Shown here: in pieces, positions 9,859-21,344 of the stretch | How the letters are laid out: each line of letters begins with the position of its first letter | How positions within the stretch are numbered: position 1 is the first letter of the stretch | Origin: Varanus komodoensis | Lineage: Eukaryota > Chordata > Lepidosauria > Squamata > Varanidae | DNA: 64,000 bases | Direction of reading: 5' to 3' | NCBI RefSeq assembly: GCF_004798865.1 | Contig: NW_025336480.1 | Coordinates: forward strand, 22,152,154 to 22,216,153 | The notes under the pieces: model-generated | Seen by the model: the letters and a program-made list of their open reading frames with translations, nothing else | What the model was told of the DNA's origin: nothing | Databases searched by the model: none | Translations under genes and position numbers: made by a program

Positions 9859-10899
9859 CAACCTCCCTGCTCTTTGCACTTTTTGCAAACAGTATCAATG
9901 TGATATAGAGTAATATATACATTCTGATGCTGTGCCCCATGGGGGAGAAGCCGCAACTGTCCAAAGATGACCCAGCGTGCTCAGTGGCCACACAGTGCTG
10001 GGTGTCTGTTGGGGTGGGGAGTGAAAACCAGGGTGGGTAGGTGGGTGGAATGGAGCGTCCTGGAAGGGAGCATGGCTGGCTGCTGGGACCCTGAGCAGGC
10101 TCTTCCCACAGTGCGACTTCTTTTGCAAGTCATTTAGGAGAAGAAATGTCAACGAGAAGAAGCAGTGCTAGCATCGGAGTTTTAAAAAGAATAAGCAGTT
10201 TGCTTCTGTTTTGCTAAGCAAAGCGGTCTTGAACAATGGGAGGGCCTTAGTTGCATGCCTGTGCTAAACCACTTTAGACCAAAACACATGGATTTTTTTT
10301 TCCTAACCTGATGACTACTAGTTTTGCTACTAGTCCATGTGTACAAGGCTCCACCTTGATCTGGCAAGCACCATCCCTTTTCCACTTCCTGGGGCCTCAC
10401 AAATGGCTATGCGGGCTGAGAATCCCAGGAAGTGCAGTCCAACACCAGGTTGAGGCAGACTGATTTAGGGAACCGACAAGCCCATTTGATGCTTTGTAAG
10501 TGATGCATAAATTCTTCGCCAGGGTGCAAGACAGCACCAGCTTAGGGAAGTAAATTCTACGCTTTTTCTCAACTTCTAGTCTATCTATTTTCAAACGTTG
10601 GTGGGCAGAAAATCTGCACATGGACAGGCAATCAATGGAAGATGCTAAGATTGATGAAAACAAAGAACAGTGCCCTAGGAAGCATCACTGAGAGAAGAAT
10701 GGGTAATCATGTAGGGATCTGGCTATTGTATGCAACACGGAGCACAGCCAACTATTCTAGGTCATAAGGAAGTCAAATGTGTCATGTGTGAGTTAATATC
10801 TGACAGAGAGTTAGTTAAAAAGTACTTCTATATAGAAGAGCAGGCCTGATCACAATGTATTTGAGTAAATCGATCTTCCCTGATAAGAAGCTGGAACAC
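9859..10899. other. Intergenic with one MITE scrap
   Basis: Apart from the MITE fragment at 10408-10464 (listed separately) I see no gene or repeat. CTACTAGT occurs twice in 20 bp near 10316-10335. Confidence 0.3.
10408..10464. mobile_element. hAT-type MITE fragment
   Basis: GGGCTGAGAATCCCAGGAAG then TGCAGTCCAACACCAGGTTG resembles one half of the common squamate MITE whose core reads GGGAGTTGTAGTCCAACA and whose end reads CAGGTTGGGGAAGGC. Short and diverged, with no partner end. Confidence 0.4.
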
Positions 10900-11520
10900 A
10901 TTTTGCTGGCCAAACAACGCGTAACCTTGTAAAAGCTTTGTAGCTTCAGTGAACATTTGCAGAAGTGGATCCAAGGAATCCTAGCCATTTAGGCCTTAAA
11001 TACAGAAGAGCAGCTGAATTCAAAACATGCGGTAATCCTTGGAAAAGAAAAAAGAAATTGCAAGCAAAGTACAGCAAAGTGAGAAAACAGACAGGCAAGC
11101 CAGTCAATATAATCAATTGTGCTAACAGCAATTGCCAATGCAATTACATTTTATATAATCAATGCATCCTTTTGCTAGGAAAGCTAGGGAAGGAAGGACA
11201 AGAGACAATTCCCCTCTCAGCATCAGACAGTTACAATTACACCTCCTCCAAATGCTGCTAAATGCTAAGTGGAGCAAGGGGAAAAGCACACCGATGGAAT
11301 AAACAAACAAAAACATAAATGCGCTTGCAACATGTCAACACAAATGCCCAGAAGAGGAGGGACTTTTCAGTACTGCGGATACAGACAAGAGAAGTTTAAG
11401 CTCAGTCACCTCACAAAGGGACAGAAATCTTCCTGTTCTCCGGTAATGGTCAATCAATGCAAAATGAGGAGGAAACTCAGAATCGTTGTCTTCTCCAGGG
11501 CTTAGAACACGACAAACCCT
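10900..11520. promoter_or_regulatory. Candidate conserved noncoding block
   Basis: Complex AT-rich sequence rich in homeodomain and CAAT-like words (AGCAATTGCCAATGCAATTA at about 11127-11146). No transposon signature. The frames on both strands look accidental. Inference only. Confidence 0.28.
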
Positions 11521-11779
11521 TCTAGTGTAACCATTTGCATGTAACGCTGTGAAATGCAGTTCTGCATGAAATGTTCTGGCAATTCTTTCAGATGATTTAT
11601 TAAAGAAGACAGAGAAAGAGCCTGAACAAATCCACTGAAAAATTAAATACCAAAATGAATATCCAGTTCATTGTTTACATATTCCTTCTCAAACACGGAG
11701 GCTTCGGCTCCTCCCTCACACCCCGACCACCTCCACTGGAGGAGGAAAGCCACAGAGGCCGTCTGCGTCGTTCACGTCT
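11521..11779. other. Intergenic, nothing recognised
   Basis: No repeat family or coding pattern seen. Confidence 0.3.
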
Positions 11780-12020
11780 TCGAGAATGGATTATGCTCAC
11801 AGTGCCTGCCCAGCAGCAAAGTTAAATTCTGATGTCAATATTTCCATTGCATTTCCGCTGCCATATCCCATCATGGCCCTTTTTATCACCAGCATTTGCA
11901 TTTGTTCCTCGAGCCAAGCAATAATACGAGTGCACCATATGGGAATCCCTAATTTGATATCTGGCTACATTTCATGTAGCAGTTATACTCTGTTTCTAAA
12001 ATAAGCTCTTAGCAGCAAAA
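11780..12020. promoter_or_regulatory. Candidate conserved noncoding block
   Basis: Repeat-free, compositionally balanced sequence including TTTGCATTTGTTCC and ATTTGATATCTGGC. The 72-codon frame across it (11786-12004) has no recognisable domain. It may be a conserved regulatory block, which alignment would test. Confidence 0.3.
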
Positions 12021-13659
12021 CATTTCTCGGAGCTGGAGTAGCTCTAGTAATGCTATCGGCCTGACTCTGCATGACTTCAAAGAAACACAACCAGAGCGTC
12101 TTGCAGAGCTGCACCCCACAAATCAGGGGATGTTAAAAAGATCACACAGTTCCTTAGAAAACAAACACAGTTGGGGGGAAAGCACGAGGATGGGAACAAA
12201 AGGGGCAGCACTGCTGTTCCTTCTAAATTGTGGCTTGTTTATCCTCCCAGTTTGGTTACCTTCGGTGCCAAGTACAGTGCAGTCCCACCATACCTGTGAC
12301 TAATGCATTCTGCTCAGAATTTTGCCCTCCCTGAATAAAGCCAGCTTAAGTATTATCCAAAGGAAGTGAACTTCAGGGTTGCGGCCAAATCTGGCCCACT
12401 TGGGATCCCTGTCCGGCCTCATTAAGATGGTCATTCCCCTCCCCCTTACCCTGGTTCCACCCAAGCCATCAATAATTGGGACTTTCCTAACTTGGGTTCA
12501 GTTTCCCCCATTCTAAAGAGATGAAATGCCTCTCCTCAGGCTCAGTTCTTTGCAGGAAGAGTTTGAAGCTACAATATAATGGTATTCTGGTCTTGTCCCT
12601 TTCACCTTTAGCCCACCCACCACTGGGACGCAGTACCTGCAAGCTACTCTGAAATGGACTTCTGCTCTCAGACTGGAAGAGACTTCCTCTCTCGGCCAAA
12701 CTGTGTGAAATGTGTCTTTGAGTTTCTTCCTCTGGCAAGATAGCCACCCTTGATCCCCAAGACTGGCTGCAGCACAGAACACAATAGCCACTGTCTCATC
12801 ACCCCACAAGTATTACACTTTCACAACAAGAGCATGTCCTCAGGTGATGGAAGAATTACTCTATCAAGGACTTGCCCCATGGTCAAGTATTACATTTCTA
12901 CTGGGCAGTACAGTGCAGGATAAACCAGGACAAGGGAGACTTTAGAAAAGATCCAGTGGTCTCTGTATACTAGCACTATTAACATTGCACCTGAAGCTTT
13001 GGCCACTGATCCAACATCATTTGGATTATGGGTATCTCATAATTCTCCCAGCCTAAGCAAACCTGTCCTGTGCCCTTTTTAAAAAATAGTTCTGCACCCT
13101 CTGACAATGATCAGGTTTCTTAACTGAGCTGTGTATCTTTTTCATAACAATTGTCCACAGAAATGTAGGGAGTTAAGCACGTTTCCTTAAAAAACCACGC
13201 CCAAAGTTACAAAACCCACTCTTGCACAAAACCTCATGCACCTATTTACTTGAAACTTGGCATGAGTGGTCACCTCAGAAGGAGAACTTATTCCTAAGTT
13301 TTACCAAGAAATAGACATGTTTTCAGGGGTTTGCTTTTTAAAGCTCTTAAGGAGAACACCTTTTGTGCCAATTTCATATTACTTGAAATATGAATTAATT
13401 TCATATTCAATGGTTCCATTCCCTTTTAAGGGGCTATTATGCCTGCAGATTCCATCCAAGTCTGACCTACAGAAAAGAAGTTACACTAATTTCTTGATTT
13501 CCACTGATAGTCAAGGAGAAGATTTCTAAATCAAGATATGGCTTTGGCCCTTGAGGTGAATTGGCCTCTTTTCTAAATTGCCAAGTTGGGGTCTGAACCA
13601 AATATTGTGGCTGGTGCACAGCTGCATAATAAACCCACAAAGATTACTCTGTTTATCCC
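12021..13659. other. Intergenic; small inverted/direct repeat at 13370
   Basis: No gene recognised. AATTTCATATT occurs at 13370-13380 and 13397-13407, with the near-inverted AATATGAATT between them at 13387-13396. A diverged GCGGCCAAATCTGGCCC near 12380-12396 recalls hAT ends but lacks a partner. Confidence 0.3.
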
Positions 13660-14110
13660 TTTTTCCTTGGAATATTCAGCGTAACAAAATTAGAAAGCAT
13701 TTGTAGGGCATTCCAGTGGAGCTGCCTCTCAGTGTTTTATGTTTTAATATTTTAAGCCAAGTTTATTATAACAAGTCGGTGACAGTGCTTTTAGTAGGTT
13801 AATAAATCATGGACCTATCATATCACCAGGTGACAGCTATGCGTAGCACAGGAGGAAATCTGATATTATTTCAGCAAAATGGCCTCTTGGTATTGGCTGC
13901 AAGTCCTAAATGTTGGGGGGCTTTTTCACTTAGCTAAGTGCAATGTTTCATTATAGCTCCTGTTTCACCCCCAGCGTACATGACGGGTCCAAGTGCTCTG
14001 TAAAGAGCAGTGAAGACCTTTGTCCAGGTCAGTCATCTGCATGTGGTACATGCTAACTTCTCTTCACTTGTGTCCCTTTTAGTTGCCTGATGTATAAAAT
14101 ACACTAAAGT
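13660..14110. promoter_or_regulatory. Candidate conserved noncoding block
   Basis: Repeat-free complex sequence (e.g. AGCCAAGTTTATTATAACAA, GTAGGTTAATAAATCATGG near 13755-13813). No frame of note. Conserved status is inferred from texture. Confidence 0.27.
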
Positions 14111-14300
14111 AGACGTTGCAGCCAAGTCAAACGCTGCAAGAGCAGGAAGCATATGGAGTCCCGGACAAGGAAATACAAGCCCAGCAGTCCAGACGTGTTA
14201 ACCATCTACGTTAAGTCCACCCACCAGTTCTATAGTGCCCTGATAGAATGGAGCCATGTTTTAGAAAGTGTGCTAAAGCATGGCTTTAGAAAGAACCCAC

Positions 14301-14350
14301 AGATGAGCTGGACTACAATTCCCATCATCCTTAGTCAGCTTGGCTGATAG
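14301..14350. mobile_element. hAT-type MITE fragment
   Basis: GAGCTGGACTACAATTCCCA then TCATCCTTAGTCAGCTTGGC is the left-centre part of the squamate MITE (GGACTACAATTCCCATCATCC..AGCCAGC). The remaining half is missing. Confidence 0.6.
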
Positions 14351-14457
14351 GTTAAAAAAAAAACAGACTGGAAGGAATGATGAGATGAGAAACAACTAGA
14401 AGAAGCAGGGGGTTATATATGGTCTGACTGTTCCCAAAGGAACACTTGTCAGAAATG

Positions 14458-15002
14458 AATATTTGTGTATTTAGTTATTTGTGTTTTATATATAGCTCCA
14501 TATTCCAGTCTGGAGCTTCTGGAATGGCAAACAATAAAAGGCAAAACAAATAAAAGAGTCAAATGTATGGGAAAAGCATGACTGGTTTGTTCAGGAAGGC
14601 TTCCTGCAGTCAGAAAGTTTCTGGAACTGATGAAATGTTATTTGCCTGATCTCTGGAGGGAGAGAGTTACATGGCAATCAAGCTTCCCCATTGCAGACTC
14701 TTCTCAGGCTGGAAACTACATGGTCAGTGGGACCATGTAGTTCCATAGGGAACCACCAAGAATTTGTCACCTGATGGCCTCATTGATTAGGCAGGCTGAT
14801 AAGGGAGAAAGCGCTTTCTCAAGCATCCCGGTCCCAGGATGCTTAGGGCTACATACACTAGCATAAGCCTAGCCTGGTAGTACGTATGCCACGTTCTTTC
14901 ATTTATAATCTGCAAAAGAACAAAAATAAGGTAATCAAATAACTGAGAAACAGCAATGCCAAATGGCTGGCAAATCTCTAGAATTCTGCTCAAGAGACTC
15001 AC
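14458..15002 (-). mobile_element. Old L2-clade LINE relic
   Basis: A minus-strand frame at 15002-14787 ends LVYVALSILGPGCLRKRFLP then YQPA, matching L2 ORF2 LVYKALNGLGPGYLKERLFPY. Downstream sequence in the same orientation includes a degraded VVP-LWN stretch near 14745-14765 and a tail near 14560-14460. It is more diverged than the copies at 4931 and 61272. The upstream part of the frame is not recognisable. It contains a perfect hairpin at 14714-14742. Confidence 0.65.
14714..14742. repeat. Perfect 12-bp hairpin inside old L2
   Basis: AACTACATGGTC (14714-14725) and GACCATGTAGTT (14731-14742) are exact reverse complements around AGTGG. On the L2 sense strand it begins just after the CTATGGAA that encodes LWN, the same place as the hairpin at 5266. 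Confidence 0.9.
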
Positions 15003-15949
15003 AGTCTGATCTTTGACACATTCTGTTCTGATGTTAATAAATCCTTCTCAAAAATGATTTTTGATAGACATTATTTTAATGGAAACAAAGAGCCTCTCAA
15101 ACATTGCCATCAAAAGTTTAAGGAATGCCTCTAGAGTTGGCCTCTGAGAATCTTTGCTATGTTGCCTTTGGGGGTATAGGGTTATTTCGCAACTCACCGT
15201 ATGCTTAAAATAGAATGGAAGAATAGGAAATAGCAATATAGCTAATAAAAATCACTCAGCTGTAAGGAATTATAAGTTCAGTGGTCTGAACTGAGAGGTG
15301 TTTACATCCCAGTCCTACACAATCCAATGCAAAGATTTCATGTGAGGAGCAGAGCTTTTTTCTGCTTCTCTCCCATGCTGAAAGGAAATGTTCAATGTGG
15401 CAGGAAGGCAAATTGGAAACGAGACAGGAAAAAGACCTCCTTCTGCACTCATATGGAATCAAAGTCAGTCCTTCTGACTTGGAAGAGATTAACTTCTCCA
15501 TGAGTGCATTAAGGACTGGAACCTCGGCTGGAGGATTCGCACAGGAATAGTTGGGCACAGGATCAGCCATGGATTATCCAAAGTAGTATGGAAAAGGGGC
15601 CTTCCGCAGGAAAAGCTTTTGGCTGTCTGGGAGGCATTTCAGGAAGATGCACCCACTGCAGCTACTGAGGTGCAAAACGTGGGTCACGACCCCAAAGAAA
15701 TGGTACCAGATTTCACTTCTCTAAAAATAGAGAGTGCTTGGAATGGACTACTGTCTCACCACCAGGCACAGCAGCTGGAAGGAATCACTCTAGATTAGTT
15801 CATGCAAGTGCTTGGGAAGTGCAGATGTTGCCAGTTGTTTGCCCGCTTTGTCCTCTCACCATCAACCCTCGTGCCTTGGCAAAGCTGGCGAGGCTGAAAG
15901 GGCTGCATGACGTGGACAGGGAAGAGCTCAAGGGGAAGTAAGCGGAGAC
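15003..15949. other. Intergenic, nothing recognised
   Basis: A 104-codon minus-strand frame (15570-15256) has no recognisable motif. No repeat family seen. Confidence 0.3.
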
Positions 15950-16300
15950 AAAAGCAAGCGCACGAGCCACTTCTCTTGAAAAATGTGCATAATTTATGTT
16001 CTTTCTGTGGCATGAGTTCAGTTGTGACCTCTCAGCTGGAAGCTGTCTTAGCCTGCTTCTCCCTTCCACCTGCCTAGTGAGAAAACATCCACCGTCTTGG
16101 TAAGCGCGGATAAATCTGTCATGCTGACTTACACAATGAATTCTCAGGAGGAAGAGTGAAGTAGCCCAGAGAATAAATCTAAGCCACAGAAACAGAAGCA
16201 CGGTTGTCAGCGTTTACAACATCTCCCTTTAACCCCTTTGGTATGGGCCTTATTGGCTATAATTATCAGTGGCACAGCCTGACACCTGGAATGCTGCGCT
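15950..16300. promoter_or_regulatory. Candidate conserved noncoding block
   Basis: Repeat-free, with words such as GTGCATAATTTATG and GGCTATAATTATCAG. Conserved status is inferred, not shown. Confidence 0.25.
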
Positions 16301-16394
16301 CTTTTGCCACGCAACAGAAGCACGGAGAGCCCAGCACCCACCCCATGATCAGAAGGACAATTCCTATTATTCTCATCTCCTCGAGTGCCAATTT

Positions 16395-16470
16395 TTCTTT
16401 GATTTGGGTTTGGTTTGGTTTGGTTTGGTTTTGTTTCTGGAAGAAAGGCAGGGTACTAAATAAATAAGCA
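16395..16470 (+). repeat. (TTTGG)n run with SINE-like tail
   Basis: Repeats of TTTGG/TTTGGG fill about 16400-16435, followed by AGAAAGGCAGGGTACTAAAT AAATAAG, which resembles the 3' end of the local SINE (AAAGGCAGGATATAAATAA). No SINE head was found upstream, so this may be only a tail remnant. Confidence 0.4.
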
Positions 16471-17280
16471 TTTCTTCCTGGCAAAGAAGAAGGCTTCTCA
16501 TTTCCAACAGAGTAGATCAAAAGGCAAATACTAATTTACTGTTAAGATAAATTAGACCCATGCAGGAATCTGAAGCTCCAAGCCAGCCCCAAATCATTGT
16601 TACTAGCCCCTGATTCTCCCCCATCTCCCTACAGAAGCCTCTCCGAAGCCAGGATCGTTCACCTTTCTTGTTCTTGATGGCCCCATGCTGGCTCTACAAG
16701 TTGAGTAGTCCAAGCCATCCTAGAGAGCAGTGCCACCAGTAGAGAAGCTGGAAGTCATTTCCCACTCTGCAGAGTGAAAAGGTGTGCTTGCGCATGCCCA
16801 GAACGCACGCCTCTTCCCCTCCTCTCCCTCCCGCTCACCTATGCACAGGCCCCGGCAGCTGCAGCTTGTCTTCATCTATTTAGCATTAAGGAGCAGGGTT
16901 TCCATGTCCAATGGCGTGATTCCCTGGCAGCCTGAACCTCTGAATTTCCTCCTCGAAAACTTAGGCATGGGCACTTTCCTGCTAGTCCCACCAAGCTCTG
17001 TGCTTAGCTCAGATTAAAAATAAGGATGGAAACCATCACCCAGATGGAGGAGCGGACGCCAGTGGCACATCCGTGTGGAATGCCAGCCTTGCACGTACAG
17101 CCTCACCAGCTCGTGCAGGGAGCTGGCTTGGCTGCTTCCTCCCTCATTAATTTGGAAAAAGCAAACAGGGCCTCTGGCCCCATTTTTCTTAGAACATCCC
17201 TCCAGTGATTAGGCGTTCATACCATTTGGGCACCACCCTTCCGATTCATATTCCAATTTGTTTGGCAGAAAGTCACCACG
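16471..17280. promoter_or_regulatory. Intergenic; part may be conserved noncoding
   Basis: The first 400 bp show nothing. From about 16870 the sequence is repeat-free and complex, with CCCTCATTAATTTGG near 17140. Short plus-strand frames (16784-17208) carry no known motif. Confidence 0.22.
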
Positions 17281-19142
17281 AGCAAGAGCAAGTTCGAGCA
17301 GCTTACCAGGCTTGCGGAGAAGATTTCTTCAGGAGCGCTTAAAAGCTGCTCCACAAGTTCTGCATCATGTTAAGTACTTTTCCATCAGTGGCACATTACC
17401 TTCAGCCTGCTGTCGGAGGCTGCTTCATGGCAGGCTCTGCCAGACTGGCCTCCAGTTACAGGACCCAGCCATCTCCTACGCAATGCCCTCCAGCCGCGGC
17501 AGAAGGGGCAACCGGGGAGGGAACGCCTTGCTTCCCGTTTAGCAGCATTGTCTATTTTTAAATGTTGGTACCTGCCTCGGAAGGTCTAATTGCTCACAAA
17601 ACAAGTGATCCGAGCAGAGCGTAAGAAATGAAGAGCAGCAGGAGGTACAGAAACCAGAATCGGTATAAGAAGATATACCTGTTTATTTGTTTGTTCGTTT
17701 GTGCATCGATCATTCTTTCAGCTCCAAACTAGAAAGGAATGTGTAGCCGGAAGAGGGGTTTATTGTATTTTTGGTGTATTCTGTTGAAAATGGTTACAGT
17801 CTGATACCTTATAGAGCTTTCATAACTTAATTACATTACACTCAAAGTAGATTTAAATGTATATGTATAATTTACATATCCTGCCTGCTCAAACCAAGCA
17901 CTGAGCATGGCTCATATGATAACGTCTCAGCCAAATAGAAGCATTGCTGCCAATAGTCTCTGTGCAGGCATCTTTCCCTACAAATATGTGGGCACAATCC
18001 TGATTTCCATCCCTCCACCACACTGAGGCAGGGCAGAAGTTGTCAAGCAGCAACAGCAGCCCCAGGTTTTTTCAGGATGCCTTCCCCGAGCCCCTTGTCT
18101 CCTCTCAAGGACACCCTCTCCCTGCCAGAGTCACCCCCTGGTGTGGCTCCTCATCCTCTTTCTCTGCATGGCCACCACCTGCCTCCTTGCCAGGCAGAAA
18201 GCTGGAGCAAGTGGGGAGCAACTGGGCAGGAGCCTCTCCTGCATCTTCTTCCTCCCACCACTGTCTGCACAAGAAAGAAAGGCGGGTGCACCGGCAGGTT
18301 GTGATGTGGAGGAGCTTGTCCAAGGGACTCTTGTCCATGGGCTCTTGCTGGGATGGAGACCCCCAGTGGGTGGCTTGAGAGTAACCCTGGCCTGGAGCTT
18401 GAGTGGAACAACCCTCCACCACCATGTCTCCTCCTTTCCTGGTGCATCACAACTAGGCCCAGCCTACACAGGAGCCTGTGAGAGTTGCAAGCTGATCAAT
18501 GATGGAAGCTGCACTCAGCTTGCCAGGCAGGGGACCCCATGGTCAAGGGCGGCATCCCTTTTACGCAGGCCACCTTAACGATGGCTTTACAAGGGAGGCA
18601 CCATTTGGCTAAGAGGGAAGATTGGAAGGACTTTTGGGGTTTATTTGGGAACAGTTTCCTAGCAAGCTTGCACCACGCGGTGTGCTCCAGCTTTGTGCTG
18701 CTGGATGAAGGGGCGGCATGGTATGAAGAGGCAGCATAGTGAATAACGCAGGTGCTTTGGGCGAATTTCTACCAGAGTCACCTTGACCACTGTGAAGCGA
18801 GAGGGAGTGTCTGCCATAGCAGAGCACGTGCTTGCCGTCATGATCCCTAGGCATCTCAACTTTAAAAGTTCAGTAGCAGAGAAAAGCTGCCAAGAAGCAC
18901 AGGATTCTGGCCTACACTATTTTAATGGTTTAATTCTTCAGCTGTTCCACATTTGAAAATGCCAATTAAAATAAAATTCAAAATACAATATGGTGCTCAT
19001 GCACTCTGACTCTTGAGGAGCAGAACACATGAATCCTGTCCTTAAAATACACAACTTAGCCACCAAATCTAGCCACTGTTCTGGCCCAAGATTCTGAGGT
19101 ATGGTACAAGGGCAACACCATATAATGTGTTCTTTGTTACTC
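17281..19142. other. Intergenic, partly GC-rich
   Basis: The stretch 18040-18580 is GC-rich and open in several frames on both strands, the longest 145 codons at 18141-18578. None resembles a known protein, and the antisense frames are equally open, which points to composition rather than coding. A T-rich TTTGTTTGTTCGTTTG run lies near 17685. Confidence 0.3.
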
Positions 19143-19261
19143 CAGAGCCGTTTTCCCCAAGCTGGTACCTTCCAGGTGCATTGGAATGCAACATAACTGG
19201 CTGGGGCATGCTGGGAGCTGTAGTCCCACACAATGCGATGGCATTTGGTTGGGGAAGGCTG
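19143..19261. mobile_element. Squamate hAT-type MITE, near complete
   Basis: Ends are CAGAGCCGTTTTCCCCAAGC and GGTTGGGGAAGGCTG (imperfect inverted pair). The centre reads GGCATGCTGGGAGCTGTAGT CCCACA, typical of the family. Flanks GTTACTCC and GTTTCTCC match at 7 of 8 bases if the element is taken as 19144-19260, consistent with an old 8-bp target duplication. About 118 bp, non-coding. Confidence 0.75.
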
Positions 19262-19599
19262 TTTCTCCAGAAGGCAAGACCCAAATCCGGTGATGGAAAC
19301 TACCAGAAAGAGGATCAAGGTTAGAGATTAGGAAGAATTCACTGAAGACACAGAATGTTTGACCATGGATTAGATATGCCTCCAAAGAGTCTGGACTATC
19401 CTTCATTACAGACTTTTCAGCAAACACCGTATGGCCATATTTATTTATTTACTTATTTTGTATGAAAGCAGCCTGTCAACTTAATTTGAGGAGGTGCTGT
19501 GGCTGTGGATTTCCTGAAATGCTAGAGAGGTTGTCCAGATCACCTTTGAGACCTCATCTGATTCTATGTCTCCAACCAATCATTGTGGCATTGGGCTAT
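19262..19599. other. Intergenic, nothing recognised
   Basis: Contains an ATTTATTTATTTACTTATTT run near 19440-19458 but no clear element. Confidence 0.3.
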
Positions 19600-19745
19600 T
19601 TATTTATTTTATTTGTTTAAAACATTTCTATGCCGCCCCATCACAACAAAGCCTCGGGGCGGCTCACAACAAAAACAAAAACAAACAAAATCATACAAAA
19701 ATGTATACACTAAAAGTATTAACAGTCTATAACAGTCATGGCAAT
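19600..19745 (-). mobile_element. L2-clade LINE 3' tail, antisense
   Basis: ATTTATTTATTTTATTTG, then TTTCTATGCCGCCCCATCAC and AAGCCTCGGGGCGGCTCACA, is the reverse complement of the L2 3' end (GTGAGCCGCCCCGAGGC..GGCGGCATAGAAA). Only 3' UTR is present. Confidence 0.75.
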
Positions 19746-19999
19746 GACAAGGACTGAAAAAGTTTCTGACATTCTCATTACACATCAATATTTTACATGG
19801 ATGACACCCCCTCTAATTCTATAAGCATCTCCTTGCTAGCATTCAATGTTAATTTTCAGAATATTGTCCTGGTTATTGTTAGGAAGAGGTTAGGTGGCAC
19901 AAATCAAGATTCTAAAAAATATCACAGAGTCACTTAAAGCTTAAGCTGGCTCACTCCTGTTGGCAGACCAAAGATCCCAAGGACTCAACAATATTATCT
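19746..19999. other. Intergenic, nothing recognised
   Basis: AT-rich, no recognised element. Confidence 0.3.
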
Positions 20000-20580
20000 T
20001 TATTCTCAGTGATATTCTCTTCTTTCTTTGTGAAAGATGAATGCATCCCCACATTTATAATAAGGAACTTTCACTGGGTATCACAAAAACATTCTCTGTT
20101 GTCAGTATTCTTTTTCAGACCTTTTGAACTATTTATACAAGTATTCAGAAGCTTAAACAGAAATGAAAGAAATTCATTTCAGTTTATATCTAATAAGAGA
20201 CTCTGGGACTCCATTACTTCTCTAACAGCAGTGAGGTTTTTCTTTTCTTGTGAGTCAACACAGCAAAATCTCAAAAGTGGCTTGTCCTTTCTACGTAAAA
20301 ATGCTCTCTTTCAGCTAGGAAAATACATCTTCCAAGTATCCAAAGGTGTTCAGGATTTATTCAGCCTATTTGCTAAAGAATTTAGTTCAAACGCACCTGG
20401 AACATCTGTTGCATTTCAGCTTGGAAAGTACATAAATAACAGAAATACAGCAGCATCTGCAAGCTTGATGGGAAAAGGCCTGCATTTGGGGAAGGAAAAA
20501 AGAAAGGTAGCTGCATTTCTCATATCCAGAGCACTTGATCACCAGGAATCATGGTACTCAGGAAGCTTACTTGATTAATG
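20000..20580. other. Long open stretch, probably not coding
   Basis: A plus-strand frame of 189 codons (20009-20578) is the longest in the window. It starts MIFSSFFVKDECIP and has no recognisable domain, hydrophobic signal or motif. The peptide FQLGKYI occurs twice about 38 residues apart because near-identical DNA (TTTCAGCTAGGAAAATACAT and TTTCAGCTTGGAAAGTACAT) recurs there. Composition is AT-rich with no flanking gene structure. It may instead be a conserved noncoding block. I do not call it a gene. Confidence 0.3.
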
Positions 20581-20849
20581 GGCTCGCATGTTAAGCCATC
20601 TGCTCTTCGGTACCCAGCTTTGAATCCCAGGGCCCCTAGCTGGGTCAGCACTTTTCTGGTGCTGAGAAGTGACTTTCTAAACTTTTCCTTCTTTCATTTT
20701 TACTGCGCTGGTCTTTGATGATTGGGAAGAAGAAATGATGCATGAAGTTCCTTTTGTCTTGGAGGGAGGGGGAATCCCCCCCCCAGTCTTCAAGAATGTG
20801 CCCTGCTTTGGAGGAAAAAAAAATACTTGAGTAAAGAGGGACTTCTACC

Positions 20850-21012
20850 ATTTGTCAGCTTTAACGGAACACAGCTCGGTCGCAACAGCTTACTGACAGG
20901 TATTATTACAGCCCCTCTCAGTGCCGATTGTGGAACGCCGGCCACTGCCCTGAAATGCATTTGTTAATCAAACAGACCCCAAGAGGCTCAGTCATGCTGC
21001 CAAACTGAAAAA
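20850..21012. promoter_or_regulatory. Candidate conserved noncoding block
   Basis: Short repeat-free block with GCATTTGTTAATCAAACAGA near 20958-20977. Inference from texture only. Confidence 0.22.
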
Positions 21013-21025
21013 TGTGGTCCTAGGG

Positions 21026-21060
21026 CAGTGGTGTGGAACCTCAAGTCCATGGGCCAAAGC
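21026..21060 (+). mobile_element. Possible single hAT terminus
   Basis: CAGTGGTGTGGAACCTCAAG then TCCATGGGCC resembles hAT ends of the CAGTGGTTCTCAAAC / CAGGGGTCTCAAAC type followed by GGGCC. No opposite end was seen before the (CA)n run at about 21167-21190. Confidence 0.35.
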
Positions 21061-21239
21061 AAGCCTTCCTGGGACCCAAGACCAGTCCTTCAAAGTTCCT
21101 CAGATAGTCACACCTCGCACCCACTTTTCCTGACCACCAACCACTCGGTGGCTTTCCAGCTTTTGTACACACATACACACACACACACACATTCTAAAAT
21201 GCTGAAGTGCCTCTATGCAGCAACCTAGTGACTAGTAGC

Positions 21240-21316
21240 AAAGCTGTAAGTTTGTGAGCCGCCCCGAGGCTTCGGCGAATGGGGCGGCATAGAAATTTTC
21301 TAAATAAATAAATCAG
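21240..21316 (+). mobile_element. L2-clade LINE 3' tail
   Basis: TTTGTGAGCCGCCCCGAGGC, then TTCGGCGAATGGGGCGGCAT and AGAAATTTTCTAAATAAATA. This is a textbook squamate L2 3' terminus; only the last 75 bp remain. Confidence 0.8.
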
Positions 21317-21344
21317 TTAAAATAGGCTAGGAATTTTGCTTTCA

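Noticed and set aside
18040-18578. Possible GC-rich coding exon or processed pseudogene
   Set aside because: Four or more mutually inconsistent open frames on both strands and no recognisable protein.
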